Shown here: positions 46,390 through 57,694 of the stretch, piece after piece
Layout: every line of letters begins with the position of its first letter
Position numbering within the stretch: position 1 is the first letter of the stretch
Assembly (NCBI RefSeq): GCF_020080835.1
Contig: NC_058165.1
Coordinates: 16,981,915-17,045,914, forward strand
DNA length: 64,000 nucleotides
Source: Cotesia glomerata
Lineage: Eukaryota > Arthropoda > Insecta > Hymenoptera > Braconidae
Direction of reading: 5' to 3'
Made by a program: the position numbers and the translations under genes
The notes under the pieces: model-generated
What the model was told of the DNA's origin: nothing
The model's input: the letters and a program-made list of their open reading frames with translations, nothing else
Database searches by the model: none

Positions 46390-47430
46390 ATCAGTCTGAG
46401 GGCTGAGGGTATTCTGATCTTCCGAGTTTGGTCTCGAGTCCGAAGTGAAGTAGAAGGGGTGTTGGGGCAGCTTCCCCTACTGCACTAGAGTCCCACAGTT
46501 GAGAATGATGATGACCTCGATTGGCTGCTCCCCTCTCAGGTAGACTTCAGCTCGAAGCGTTGGCCACGTGCTCGCTCTTTCCGACCATGCTGGATACCTG
46601 AGTCTGGCAGGAGAATTTCCCAACTTCCTAATGACTGGGAACCTTTTTAGAGACCTGGCGGCCAGACAATATTGCCCTCAAATAAGGGTCAATAATCCGC
46701 CCAGACTGTCTTTCATAAATACTTAAAATGTAAAATATAGTATGTAACGTCCACGTTTTCAAAAGTATAAATATCTAATTTGTCCCCCGGCTCGAAATTT
46801 GCTCGCCGGAGTCCAGGGTCATAAACGGGGATTACATTATCAATAACAAAATATAAACAAAACCCTTCATTTTTAAATAAATCAAAAAAAGGAAACCTCT
46901 TTATTGGCCTGATCATATTAATAAACGATATAAACAATATAAGCAAATTAAACAATATAAACAATACATTAGAACAACAAATATCAAAAGCTTAAGTGAT
47001 AATATGTACAAACTTGATGTCAAATTTAACAATAATCGGACATATCGTTTCTTTTCCCGTTTTCTGTGCCACCTGGTGGCTAAACTCTGTCTGCTATCTT
47101 TACAAAGTGGTAATCCTACCGATGGATACACCCTCAGTCGCGGCCCTACTTACCCCTAATCCCGTTTGGGTGCTTGGAAAGCAACCCTTTCCGGCTACGC
47201 GGTGGCCAAATTTCCCCCACATGGTCAAGTCAGCACTTTCATCCGGTCGGTTCACGATACTTACCTGGGCCTTGGTCAGACTCCAGGTAGAGTATCATCC
47301 TTTGGAATTACTTGGTGAAGAGTATTCGACCGAGTAATTCTCCCGAGAAAGAATTGCTTGCTTTATCGAGCCAAATTTTGGCGTTTATCATTTTTCCCCC
47401 AACTCTTTTGTAACGAACCGGAAGGGTCGT
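46390..47430. other. GC-richer unclassified segment
   Basis: Two less AT-rich blocks (about 46390-46710 and 47030-47340) separated by AT-rich sequence. The open frames at 46996-47337 (+) and 46713-46964 (-) resemble nothing I know. The composition looks like untranslated or coding remains of a retroelement, but no reverse transcriptase, gag or LTR pair can be demonstrated. Confidence 0.35.
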
Positions 47431-47439
47431 TTTAGACAC

Positions 47440-47715
47440 GTGTTAGACATTGTGTATTTCAATTTTTTTAAATTTTGCAACCGCGCACACTAAATACGTT
47501 CCAAACTTTTTTTCTTAATTTTTAAATTTATAACAAAATTTTTTTTAATTTCCGAAAATAATAAACAATCATATCGGTTACTTGGATTTTTTAATTTTAT
47601 CATTTTATATATTTTTGTAAAGAAAAAAACAAATTTTTTTTTCTTAATAGTCTTATGAACGTGGACTTGGCGCGACTTTTTTACAGTGAAACTGTTTTTG
47701 TTCGGATATGAAAAT
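47440..47715 (+). repeat. Third copy of the 15725-15965 arm
   Basis: From about TGTGTATTTCAATTTTTTTA to GTGAAACTGTTTTTGTTCGG it follows the right arm of the 15430-15965 inverted repeat, without its partner arm. The minus-strand open frame here (47490-47804) is the same repeat frame. Confidence 0.8.
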
Positions 47716-48044
47716 ATAGATAACTCCATACTAAATTCACACGCGCGCTTGCGCGCGCAACGTATACTAGTATTTACTAATTTGAATATTTCGTTTGAAT
47801 TCACGCTCTCATAATAGATAGCGCTCTAATAACAGGTAGCGTCACCTTCTGGATGCACTAGGTGCATTACAACATCACACAACCCTATTAAAATTAAGTT
47901 TATTATTTTAAAAAAACGCTAGATGGTGCTTGTGGAATATTCTGTGAGAATTTTACCAGGAGGAAAACTAGAGCGCCATTTTTTGTAATAATAGTAATAA
48001 TTTTTACAATGCCATGTAAGACATTTATATTAATACAGCGTTTG
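47716..48044. other. Unassigned sequence with GCGCGCTTGCGCGC hairpin
   Basis: The GC palindrome of the 39.8-kb array appears once at about 47741-47759. Nothing else is recognised. Confidence 0.5.
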
Positions 48045-49215
48045 ATCTAGTAGTTTTTACATTTAATTATAAATAATTGTCGAGAAAATTCTTCATATAA
48101 TTTTTTCTAAAAATTGTTCTTGACAATTGCCTTCAATCAATTAGTTTCGAAGAAAAATCTATTAAAAGAACCAATTTTTGCATTTAAAACAAAGAAAATA
48201 ATCCAACATTCCTTACACACTCCACTTAACAAATATAAAAACCAATTATCTAAGAAAAAAAAATTAATCGCGTAATTTAAACAATATAAAGATTTATCTT
48301 ATCGGTATTAAGGAACAAGTTGTAACTATCTTTGAATTTTTATTATAGCTCGATCTCTGAAATATGTGAGCGCAAACATTTTTATCTTTTTTAATTGTAC
48401 TTTGTAAATAATCCATACAAGTAAACGGCGAAACTTTAAACTGCAAATAGCCTACTTAACTTTTAAATCAGTCATCTTCTTGGGTCTTTATTATAAAACT
48501 TTTCAGACGGATTTGTAAAAGACTCAACATTAATATTAATACAGCGTTTGATCTAGTAATTTCAGGCATAACTTCATCAAAAATGAATTTTAAAACTGAT
48601 TTGTAATTAAACGAAGGTACGAATTGTTTCGAGACGAGAAGGCTCTGAAAGTAGATTTGCAATATCTATCTCATAAACAAATAAATACGTTCGCATACGT
48701 GTCTGTGATAATAAGTTTTAATTTGTGTTTATGGTAAAACTCGTTATTATAGTTAAAAAATAATAATAACATTAATAACAATGATAGAATACGAACACTG
48801 ATAGAAGAATTCATTAACTATTGTTAAATCTTATTCAATAAATAATTTATTTACTTATAATAAATATTTATTAAATCATATAGAAATAAAGTTACTTTGT
48901 CTAGGATTCGAACACTGAACTTGAACAAATTTTTCAGTGAACTTAAGAGAGTATTTTAGTCTAGAAATTTGAAAAAATTGATTTATTTTTCATATTTTTA
49001 AAGTTTAACCCTTCAAGAATATGGCTTCCGGACGATTTTAGAAAATTTAAATTGTTTTCGGAGAAATAGCTGTTTTGCTGACGCAGCATCCAAACCGACC
49101 CGGCCGGAACTAGACTGCGAGAAAATTAACTAGAAACTTTAAACGCGTTTTTCTTGAAACTTTTTTAAAACGATACCCACTATTTCTCAAGTTCCACTGA
49201 ACCGAATTATTACTT
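48045..49215 (-). repeat. Duplicated segment, copy 2 (inverted)
   Basis: Inverse of 15966-17395. The 64-codon frame of copy 1 is at 48468-48662 here. An ACTGATAGAA-family terminus lies at 48797. The short block ACTAGATCAAACGCTGTATT is present twice in this copy (about 48045 and 48540), so its left end has been rearranged. It lacks the CAATTG array that follows copy 1. Its right edge is where the next CCGAGTAAAA element begins. Confidence 0.7.
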
Positions 49216-49216
49216 G

Positions 49217-50185
49217 TCCGAGTAAAAACAGAATTCCGCCGCACCACCACTGCACGGCTTTTTAAGCGCCGCACCACCGCTGCACTACAGCCGTGAAAAT
49301 TTTGGTTATTTTACAAGTGCCGTATCACCGCCGCACCACCGCCGTGACAAGTAAAGAATTTATCTATTCGTCGCACTACCGCCGCACCAGCGCCGTGACA
49401 AGTAAATAAATTTCTATTCGCCGCACCACCGCTGCACCACCGCCGCACCACAGCTGTGACGCGCCTGGGTAAAAATAAAATTATTAATTTTTACGAAAAA
49501 ATAATAAATTTCGTTCGACTGCCACACCACCGCTGCACCACCGCCGCACCATACCACTGTTTGATGGTATATACATTGAAATAATATATTCGTTGATCAT
49601 TCAAATAGCTTAACTAAATTTTTTAAGTTAAGTATGGCTTGCAGTGCAGTTGGCAATGTTCGAGACTTCCATGCAGACGATCCAGGTTCGAATCCCATCA
49701 CAGTTCAATTTTTAAAATTCTTTCAGAGTATTTCAATAGGCGTACCGCTTCTGTGCAACCCGAAGATGAAATTAAAAATCTACATCAACAATACGACTAA
49801 AAAAATCAATAATTTCGCGGTGCTTTGGCCTGATTTAAAAAAAATTTTTTTTTTTAATATTAGGCATTCGATTAAAAGGAGGTTGATCAATAGGTCTTAC
49901 ATAAAGATTTCTAGTCGCATTATTTATTAATTAATTATTGCGTGATAAATTAATTATGATACCATTTTTTGTGAAATTGTAGGTATGATTTAGCATTGGT
50001 GCGGTGGTGGTGCAGCGGTAGTGCGGCGATGCTAGGGGGAGTAAATTTTTAACGTGCGGCGTAATAGTCCGCCAAACGGCGGTCATGCAGCGGTGGTGCG
50101 GCGGTATGGTGCGTCGGTGGTGCGGCGGTCGAACGAAATTTATTATTTTTCCGTAAAAAATAATAATTTCATTTTTACTCGGGTG
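49217..50185. mobile_element. CCGAGTAAAA element, copy 2
   Basis: Near-identical to 1628-2525: GTCCGAGTAAAAACAG at the left, CCGCCGCACC arrays, the tRNA-like segment (49634-49715), the inverted GCGGTGGTGC arrays and TTTTTACTCGGG at the right. The high similarity implies recent activity. The open frame at 49634-49930 is the same element frame extended by one lost stop. Confidence 0.75.
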
Positions 50186-51241
50186 AAATTTAGTGTGTCT
50201 TCTTTATAGACTTCTCTATCGCATCAACTATCCTCATTCCCAAATTTAAATACAGTGGACTCTCGATAACTTGAATTTCAAAGGAAGTGATAAAAATTTC
50301 AAGTTAACGAGTTTTCGACTTAACAAAATGTTTAATATTTGCAAGTAGACCAAAAAAATTAAGAAAACACTTGATTTGCAAGAAAATAACAGAGAGAAAA
50401 TAATATACATTGCAAACAAGAATATAAGAAGCATTGAACGCTTGTAAAGGAAATTAAATTTAATTGCTATAAGCTTGGACAATTCGGAGAAAAACGTCTT
50501 TATATTTTACTAACTTCAACTTATAGAGTTTCACTTTTAAGGTAGTTGTTGCGTGATAGACATTTCAACAGAAAGTCATGAAATTTTTTTCATCGAAAGA
50601 TAAATATATTAATAATTTACTACCAAAATTTCAGATCAATTGACCACACCATTTTTGAGTAATTAATTTTCGAAATTGTGTCTTTTACACGTGGGTCATT
50701 CCACCAAATAAGAACATTTTTACGGGGCGACCCTCGCGGATTATGTTTAAAATTTATGGAGGTGTTCTCTATAATAAGAAATAAATTCCCTACAAGTTTC
50801 AGCCCTTAATATGCAGCGGTTCTGGAGTTATGATTTTTTGAAATTTTGTAAAAAAATTTTTTTTAACTTTTTTATTAATTTTTCTGATGAGGAAAACTTT
50901 TTTATTAAAATCCACGAAAAATCTTATCTTGTCGGAAAAATTCTCAGCTTTTGAATGAAAATATCCATTTTATCATAAACACGTCAGAAGACCCTTTGAA
51001 ATCCAATTAAAGTGGAAAAATTGATTTTTCTCGGTGTGCGGTGCAAGGTACATCCAATTTGACTTTTTTTTCTGAAAGATCAGAGTTTTTTACACAAAAT
51101 ATATGGTTTTCACGATGTGCATATTTTTTGTTCAATCACAATTAAATTAAACGTAAAATCTTTATAATTAAAATACTTTTATTTTTGAACTTTTTTCAGA
51201 TGTTGATACAGTTTTAATAAGTGCATATCCAATTTCATCAT

Positions 51242-52172
51242 TTATCGGTAAAAGTGTGCAATGTCTGTGTACCCTTTATCGTTTTTGATAAAGAATATCG
51301 TACGTCTAACACATTTTTTTTTGTCTAAATAATCATCATTCGTTATGAAAGTAAAATCAACGCCTGTAAAATTCTTGATTGCCCAGGAATTCAAATCTTG
51401 TGGTGCCAGTCTATGTTTTTTATTTTCCATTTGTAATGAAGCTCTAGCAGCATGTCGTTTTACTGGACCTACAAGCCCATCGCATGGTCCTTTGCCATGG
51501 GCAGTCGCAAAAAAATGCCACTCAACGATGATTCTAAAGTCAGCATAATATTAACATAAATTAGTAAATGTTTTTTTATTTTTAAATTGCTGAGGTGCTC
51601 CATCTGAGAAGTAAAAAATCCTTTCAATAACAGTAAATTTTTCTCTTAAAAAAGAAATCAATTGTTCTTGAAATAAATAAATCAAAACTGTGTCATGTTT
51701 AAGGCAATCTGAGATACCAACTAAGCCTAAATGCTTAATAGTATCATTTTCGTTTTAGTAAACCACCATTTGAAGTATAGTAGCTTGGTCATTATTTCAA
51801 TGATAGCCTTGAGCAGCTTCCTGCACAACAAACGCAATTTTCTACCAAGTTAAAAACTACCGCTAATTCACCACTCTTCAAATTTAATTTCGCATTAGGG
51901 AAAAACCGACTTTGTATTTTTACTATAAAGTCATGTTTTAAAAGTTTCTCAAATTGCGTCGCTAAGGTATCAATAAAGTCATCGGAATCCGAAATAACGT
52001 TTACAATGGTACATCGATCGGTTGATGTCCACATTTTAAATTCAATTTCATTTACATCAAATTCTTTAAACGATGGATGAAAGTAATTAATGATTTCTTC
52101 ATTGTTTGGACATCTATAACAACTTCTGAAGAAGCACGATTCCGTTGGATTATTACAAATCAATTTATTCAA
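51242..52172 (-). pseudogene. Transposase-like protein of the TTAA element
   Basis: The decayed minus-strand gene starts with a Cys-rich block (CNNPTESCFFRSCYRCP, possibly zinc-binding). After a frame change near 51830 it continues through VVQEAAQGYH, stop, NNDQATI; then FYFSDGAPQQFKNKKTF (an Asp in a likely DDE-type setting), EWHFFATAHGKGPCDG and VKRHAARASL, and runs on to 51242. This set of motifs recurs in poorly characterised multicopy proteins of insect and cnidarian genomes that I take to be transposases. At least one frameshift and two in-frame stops make it inactive. Superfamily assignment (Kolobok-like or other) is inference. Confidence 0.75.
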
Positions 52173-52849
52173 TAAATTTTTATAAATTGATTAAGTTTCC
52201 ATAATCCAATCAGTATTTCTTGCAAATTTTGGAAAATTACATCCTAAATAAGAAAATGGAATCGTAGTTGTGAACGCCATCTGCATTGTATAAACTCAAT
52301 TTTTTAACGAGCAGTTTGAAATTTTAAATATTTAACAGAAAATTATTTTACTATCCCGAATAATCGTATAACGCTTAGCCGATATAACGTTTAATTTAAT
52401 TGTGATTGAACAAAAAATATGCAAATCGTGAAAACCATATATTTTATGTAAAAAACTCTGATCTTTCAGAAAAAAAAGTCAAATTGGATGTACCTTGCAC
52501 CGCACACCGAGAAAAATCAATTTTTCCACTTTAATTGGATTTCAAAGGGTCTTCTGATGTGTTTATGATAAAATGGATATTTTCATTCAAAAGCTGAGAA
52601 TTTTTCCGACAAGATAAGATTTTTCGTGGATTTTAATAAAAAAGTTTTCCTCATCAGAAAAATTAATAAAAAAGTTAAAAAAAATTTTTTTACAAAATTT
52701 CAAAAAATCATAACTCCAGAACCGCTGCATATTAAGGGCTGAAACTTGTTGGGAATTTATTTCTTATTATAGAGAACACCTCCATAAATTTTAAACATAA
52801 TCCGCGAGGGTCACCCCGTAAAAATGTTCTTATTTGGTGGAATGACCCA

Positions 52850-52970
52850 CGTAGAGGTATAAAGATATAGAGAGATGGTAAAGTTAGTATGAAATCTTGC
52901 GTACCACTCGAGTGGGCCAAAGATTTCATACTAACTTTACCATATCTCTATACCTCTACGTGTAAAAGAC
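52850..52970. mobile_element. 115-bp hairpin MITE
   Basis: A near-perfect palindrome starting TAGAGGTATAAAGATATAGA with the loop around CCACTCGAGTGG. It interrupts CCCACGTGTAAAAG, which is intact in the left arm of the surrounding element (about 50688-50695), with CG repeated on both sides. The insertion is therefore later than the transposon. Confidence 0.85.
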
Positions 52971-53309
52971 ACAATTTCGAAAATTAATTACTCAAAAATG
53001 GTGCGGTCAATTGATCTGAAATTTTGGTAGTGATTTATTAATATATTTATCTTTCAATAAAAAAAATTTCATAATTTTCTGTTGAAATGTCTTTCACGCA
53101 ACAACTACCTTAAAATTCAAGTTATAGAGTATAAATATCCATTATCGATACTGGAAGGGAAACGATACTAAGTTCGAGTTACAGAGTTTAAATAACTCGA
53201 GATATCGTGTATTTAAGAGTTCAGCGGAAGGGAATACAAATTTTTATCGAGTTATTGAAGATTTCGACTTAACAAGGTTCGAATTACCGAGAATTCACTG
53301 TATTTACTA

Positions 53310-54875
53310 TTTTTAAAAAATTCGGAAAACTCAAAAAAAGAAGTACAAATAGTATATTACACACCTAGGGAAGTTAAGTAAGAAATGTCTCAGATCACAT
53401 GTAATTGTCGGCCGAGGCGAAGCCGAGGTTGACAAACATGTGATCTGAGGCTTTCTTATTAACTTCCCGTGGAATGTATACTATTTTTTTGCTCGACGAA
53501 GGCAGGAAGCGGCACTTTCGTTTAGCGCAGCGGGCCGAAAGTTGACGCTTTCTGCCCGTCGAGAAAAAAAATTAATTTTTTCTCACCTCCGGGCGGAAAG
53601 CGTCAATTTTCCTTCCGCTGCGCTAAACGAAAATGCCGCTTTCCGCCTCCGTCGAGGAGAAAATAGTATATTACACACCTAGGGAAATAAAGTAAGAAAT
53701 GTCTCAGATCACATGTAATTGTTGGCCGAGGCGAAGCCGAGGTCAACAAACATGTGATCTGAGGCTTTCTTATTTACTTCCCGTGGAGTGTATACTATTT
53801 TTTTGTCCGACGAAGGCGGAAAGCGGCAACTTAGTTTAGCGCAGCGGGACGAAAGTTGTCACTTTCCGCCCGGAGGGCAAAAAATAGAGTATACACATCA
53901 CGGGCAGTAAATAAGAAAGCCTCAGATCACCTCGGCTTCGCCTCGGACAACAATTACATGTGATCTGAGACATTTCTTATTTTACAGCCCTAGATGTGTA
54001 ATATACTATTTTTTCCCTCCGGGCGGAAAGTGGCAACTTTCGTCCCGCTGCGCTAAATAAAGTTGCCGCTTTCTGCCTTCGTTGGACAAAAATAGTATAT
54101 TACACACCTAGGGAAGTAAAGTAAGAAATGTCTCAGATCACATGTAATTGTTGTCCGAGGCGAAGCCGAGGTCAACAAACATGTGATCTGAGGCTTTCTT
54201 ATTTACTTCCCGTGGAGTGTATACTATTTTTTTGTCCGACGAAGGCGGAAAGCGGCAACTTTGTTTAGCGCAGCGGGAGGAAAATTGACGCTTTCCGCCC
54301 GGAGGTGAGATAACTATTTTTCTGCCCTCCGGCCGGAAAGTGGCAACTTTCTGGCCGCTGCGCTAAACAAAGTTGCCACATTCCGGCTACGTCAAGCAGA
54401 AAAATAGTATACACACCTTGGCCAGTAAATAAGAAAGCCTCAGATCACATGTTTGTCAACCTCGGCTTCGCCTCGGCTAACAATTACATGTGATCTGAGA
54501 CTTTTCTTATTTTACTGGCCTAGGTATGTAATATACTATTTTCAGGCAGTTGCCATTTTGTGAAAAACAATTTTTTTTCAACTTTTTTTTAGTTAGTACG
54601 ATAGCGATATTACTCTAAATTAATAATCTTTGTTTTTTCCCAGATTGCTAGAAGTGTTGGAATCGTGAGTATGGTCACGTGCTAATTTTTTAAAACCCCC
54701 CACTTTAGTAGTTGGTAACTGTTTGAATTTTTAAACTTTTTATTCTGTATTCTTGAAATATTAATAAATATCTTATAAAAAAATGAATAGTAAAAATATT
54801 GATTGCCTTTTATTTACGACACTTCAAAAATTACCTTAAATTCAAGCTTCTAGACCAGAAAACTCCCTTAAATTA
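53310..54875 (-). mobile_element. Host element of hairpin cluster, copy 2
   Basis: Inverse of 13275-14845, from TTCGGAAAACTCAAAAAAAG (about 53319) to TTAAATTCAAGCTTCTAGA (54836). It has no GAGCTC insertion and instead holds an array of 11 A/B hairpins. Confidence 0.75.
53349..54541. repeat. Array of 11 alternating A and B hairpins
   Basis: Order: A (53349-53484), B (53491-53565), B' (53582-53662), A (53664-53800), B (53806-53880), A' (53885-54010), B' (54015-54090), A (54093-54228), B (54235-54305), B' (54318-54402), A' (54403-54541). Prime marks inverted orientation. Every A has the GCGAAGC apex or its inverse and every B has GCGCAGC or its inverse. The arms are highly similar among units. 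Confidence 0.85.
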
Positions 54876-54949
54876 AATGGTTTAATAATTAATTAATATA
54901 ATTTTTATATTTTGAAAATAAATATTCTTACAAAAAAAAATTCTCAATT

Positions 54950-55145
54950 TACTGGATCAAATTTTGAAAATAAAAAAAATCATAAGAAATTTTTTTTGAA
55001 AGAAAATTTAACTCTCTACAAAAAAAGTCATCACTTTTTTCCTATCTCTTACCATTTAGCTAAAATTTAATTTTAGAACTATTCTAAGAATGTTTGATTA
55101 AATCAATTTTATAAAAAAAAATTTCTTAACTTAGAAGGTAAAAAA
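54950..55145 (+). repeat. Single diverged ~180-bp monomer
   Basis: Carries GAAAATTTAACTCTCTACAA and CTATCTCTTACCATTTAGCT, the landmarks of the 23700-24480 array. Confidence 0.6.
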
Positions 55146-56435
55146 ATAAACTTCAAAGTAATTATTAATTTAATAGCTTCCGTTTATTTATTACTTCTCT
55201 TGTTCAAATTATTATTTACATTGCAATTTTAATAGTAATAATATAATAATTTCAATATAGTAATAATTTAAAGATTTATTTATATTCGTAGAAGGCAATG
55301 TTCTATTTTATTCAATACTCGATATATCGCCTGGAATAAATTCACTTTAATAATCTATGGTATAACGTTTTTTTAACGAACAATTTATCAATATAAATTT
55401 TCATAATTTAAAATCATTTTTAACGGCCGTCAAGCCAAAAACTAAAAAATTTCTCTTTAAAATTTCAACTTGAAATTATTCCAAATTTTGGCTTAATTTT
55501 TTTAATAAAAAATTGACACAAATTTTTTTTAAATAAAAATATTTTTTTGGTATTTTGGAATATTAAAATTTTTCACTCACTACTTACTTGTAAAAGGCTT
55601 AATTGCATTTTTAAGTCATTACTTAACAACCTGAATTATTACCTGATCTAATGTGATAAATTTTTTTTATTTTACAGTTGAGTAATTTATAGTCCTAATT
55701 AATTTGTAGAAAAAAAAAATTTTAATTAAAAATAAAAATAATTTTAAGTGTAAGTATTTATTAATAAACGATACAAAATAATATGAGCATTAATTTCTAC
55801 GATTTTTTTAATATCAAGGTAAAAAAAATACTGAATATATTAATTAAAATTAGTAGAGTAATTAATGAAAACAATAAAAGTAATTAAAGTTTAAAAATAA
55901 TAACAATAATAATTAATAATATACTTTCGATCCTCCTTTTCCCATAAGACATAAATATTAAAATAAACTTGAGTAATTAATAAATTACAGTACTTGTAAT
56001 TTTACTTAATAATTATTGAAATTTTTAAATATTTAAAAAGTCGGAATGCGTTAAATGAAAGGTTTAATCAGGACTTTGATTAGCACCTTGGAAGTTTTTT
56101 AAAAACTATTTTTATTTTATTAAACAAAATTTCTATAAAAATTTCCTATCAAATCGCTTGCATTGTATTAATTTTTATATTATCTAGATTTTAAGTATTC
56201 AATGCCATTTAGTCGTAAGCAAAATTCATTAATTACACTTATTTTTTACAGCCACTTTTTTTTTTTTAAGGTCACGCTGACCTTATCGCTTTTTAATTTT
56301 TGTTAATATTAATTAATGACATTCAAGTGACTTTTATTCTAATACAAATTAATTATTGAGAGTACGAGTGACGTAAGTGATTAAATTAAATTTTATTTTT
56401 TTTTATCACTTGCTAAATTTTTGTTTATTTAAATT
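55146..56435. other. AT-rich non-coding stretch
   Basis: Nothing recognised on either strand. Confidence 0.5.
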
Positions 56436-57600
56436 TAAATAGAACGAAAAATTTTTTTTATAACTAAATTATTATTAAAATTTTGCTGCAATTTCACGGA
56501 TATAAATTTTTAAAAAATTAGTGGAAATTTTTAAAAATAATTTTTTATAATAATTTAGTTACAAAAATTGAAAAAAAATTCTGAATGATTTTTTTTATAA
56601 TTTAAGAAATTAAAAAATTTTTTTTTTATTTTAATTGAAATAAAACACAAAAAAAAAATTTTTATAACTAAATTATTATTAAAATTTTTAAAAAATTCTT
56701 AAAAATAATTTAGTTAAAAAAAATTTTTTTTTAATTCTGATTAATTTTTTTTTATAATTTAAAAAATTAAAAAAATTTTTTTTTATTTTAATTAAAATAA
56801 AACGCTTAAATTTTTTTTGAAACTAAATTATTATTAAAATTTTTACTGCAAAATTTCGCGTATAGAAATCTTAAAAAAATTAGTGAAAATTCTTAAAAAT
56901 ATTTTTTTATAATAATTTAGTTACAAAAATTAAAAAAAAATTTTTATATAATTTTTTTTATAATTTAAAAAGTTAAAAATTTTTTTTGCATTTTAATTGA
57001 AATAAAACATTTGGAAAATTTTTTTTATAACTAAATTATTATTGAAATTTTGTTGCAAAATTTCACGTATAGAATTTTTTAAAAAATTATCGGTGAAAAC
57101 TCTTATAATAATTTAGTTACAAAAATTTAAGAAAAAAAATCTGAATAATTTTTTTTTTTTTATAATTCAAGAAATTAAAAAATTTTTTGTATTTTCATTA
57201 AAATAAAACACTTGAAAAAATTTTTTTTTAAACTAAATTATTATTAAAATTTAGCTGCAAAATTTTACGTATAGAAATTTTTAAAAAATTCTTTAAAATA
57301 TTTTTTTATAATAATTTAGTTACAAAAATTAAAAAAAAAAAATTCTGAATAATTTTTTTTTTATAATTTAAGAAATTTAAAAATTGTTTTTTATTTTAAT
57401 TAAAATTTTTTTTTGAAACTAAATTATTATTAAAATTTTGCTGCAAAATTTCATGCATAGAAATTTTTAAAAAATTATTAGTGAAAATTTTTTTAAATAT
57501 TTTTTTTAAATAATTTAGTTACAAAAATTCTGAATAATTTTTTTTAAAATTTAAAAGATATTTTTTTAGTATTGCAATGAAAATTTTTTTGAATAAAGCT
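56436..57600. repeat. AT-rich tandem array, ~190-bp period
   Basis: Six units marked by ATAACTAAATTATTATTAAA (about 56460, 56665, 56820, 57027, 57230, 57415), each followed by TTGCTGCAAAATTTCACGTA and TAATAATTTAGTTACAAAAA. It lies directly downstream of the aPKC 3' end. Confidence 0.85.
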
Positions 57601-57694
57601 TACGAAATCGTGGCATTAAAAAAGTGGTGTCTATTAAATTTAAAAAATTCTATAAAATAATACTAAAAATAATAATTAATAATAAATTAATAAA

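Larger units (their letters stand above)
50541..53109 (-). mobile_element. TTAA-flanked long-TIR DNA transposon
   Basis: A 2569-bp element flanked by TTAA (50537-50540 and 53110-53113). Inverted arms of about 590 bp start GGTAGTTGTTGCGTGA (50541-51130 and about 52425-53109). The right arm is longer because a 115-bp hairpin MITE sits in it. The TTAA duplication suggests piggyBac or Kolobok affinities; the long arms and the encoded protein do not look like piggyBac. It contains one decayed transposase-like gene on the minus strand. Confidence 0.85.
50253..53300. mobile_element. Pogo/Tigger-like MITE carrying an insertion
   Basis: The ends CAGTGGACTCTCGATAACTT (50253) and its inverse (CCGAGAATTCACTG, to 53300) are flanked by TA on both sides (50251-50252, 53301-53302). 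The CAGTGGACTCTCGATAA type of terminus is common in pogo-group Tc1/mariner elements. About 480 bp belong to this element. The rest is the nested TTAA element. Confidence 0.75.

Noticed and set aside
53349..54541. CRISPR-like regular array
   Set aside because: Units are self-complementary hairpins without unique spacers, in a eukaryotic genome with introns.
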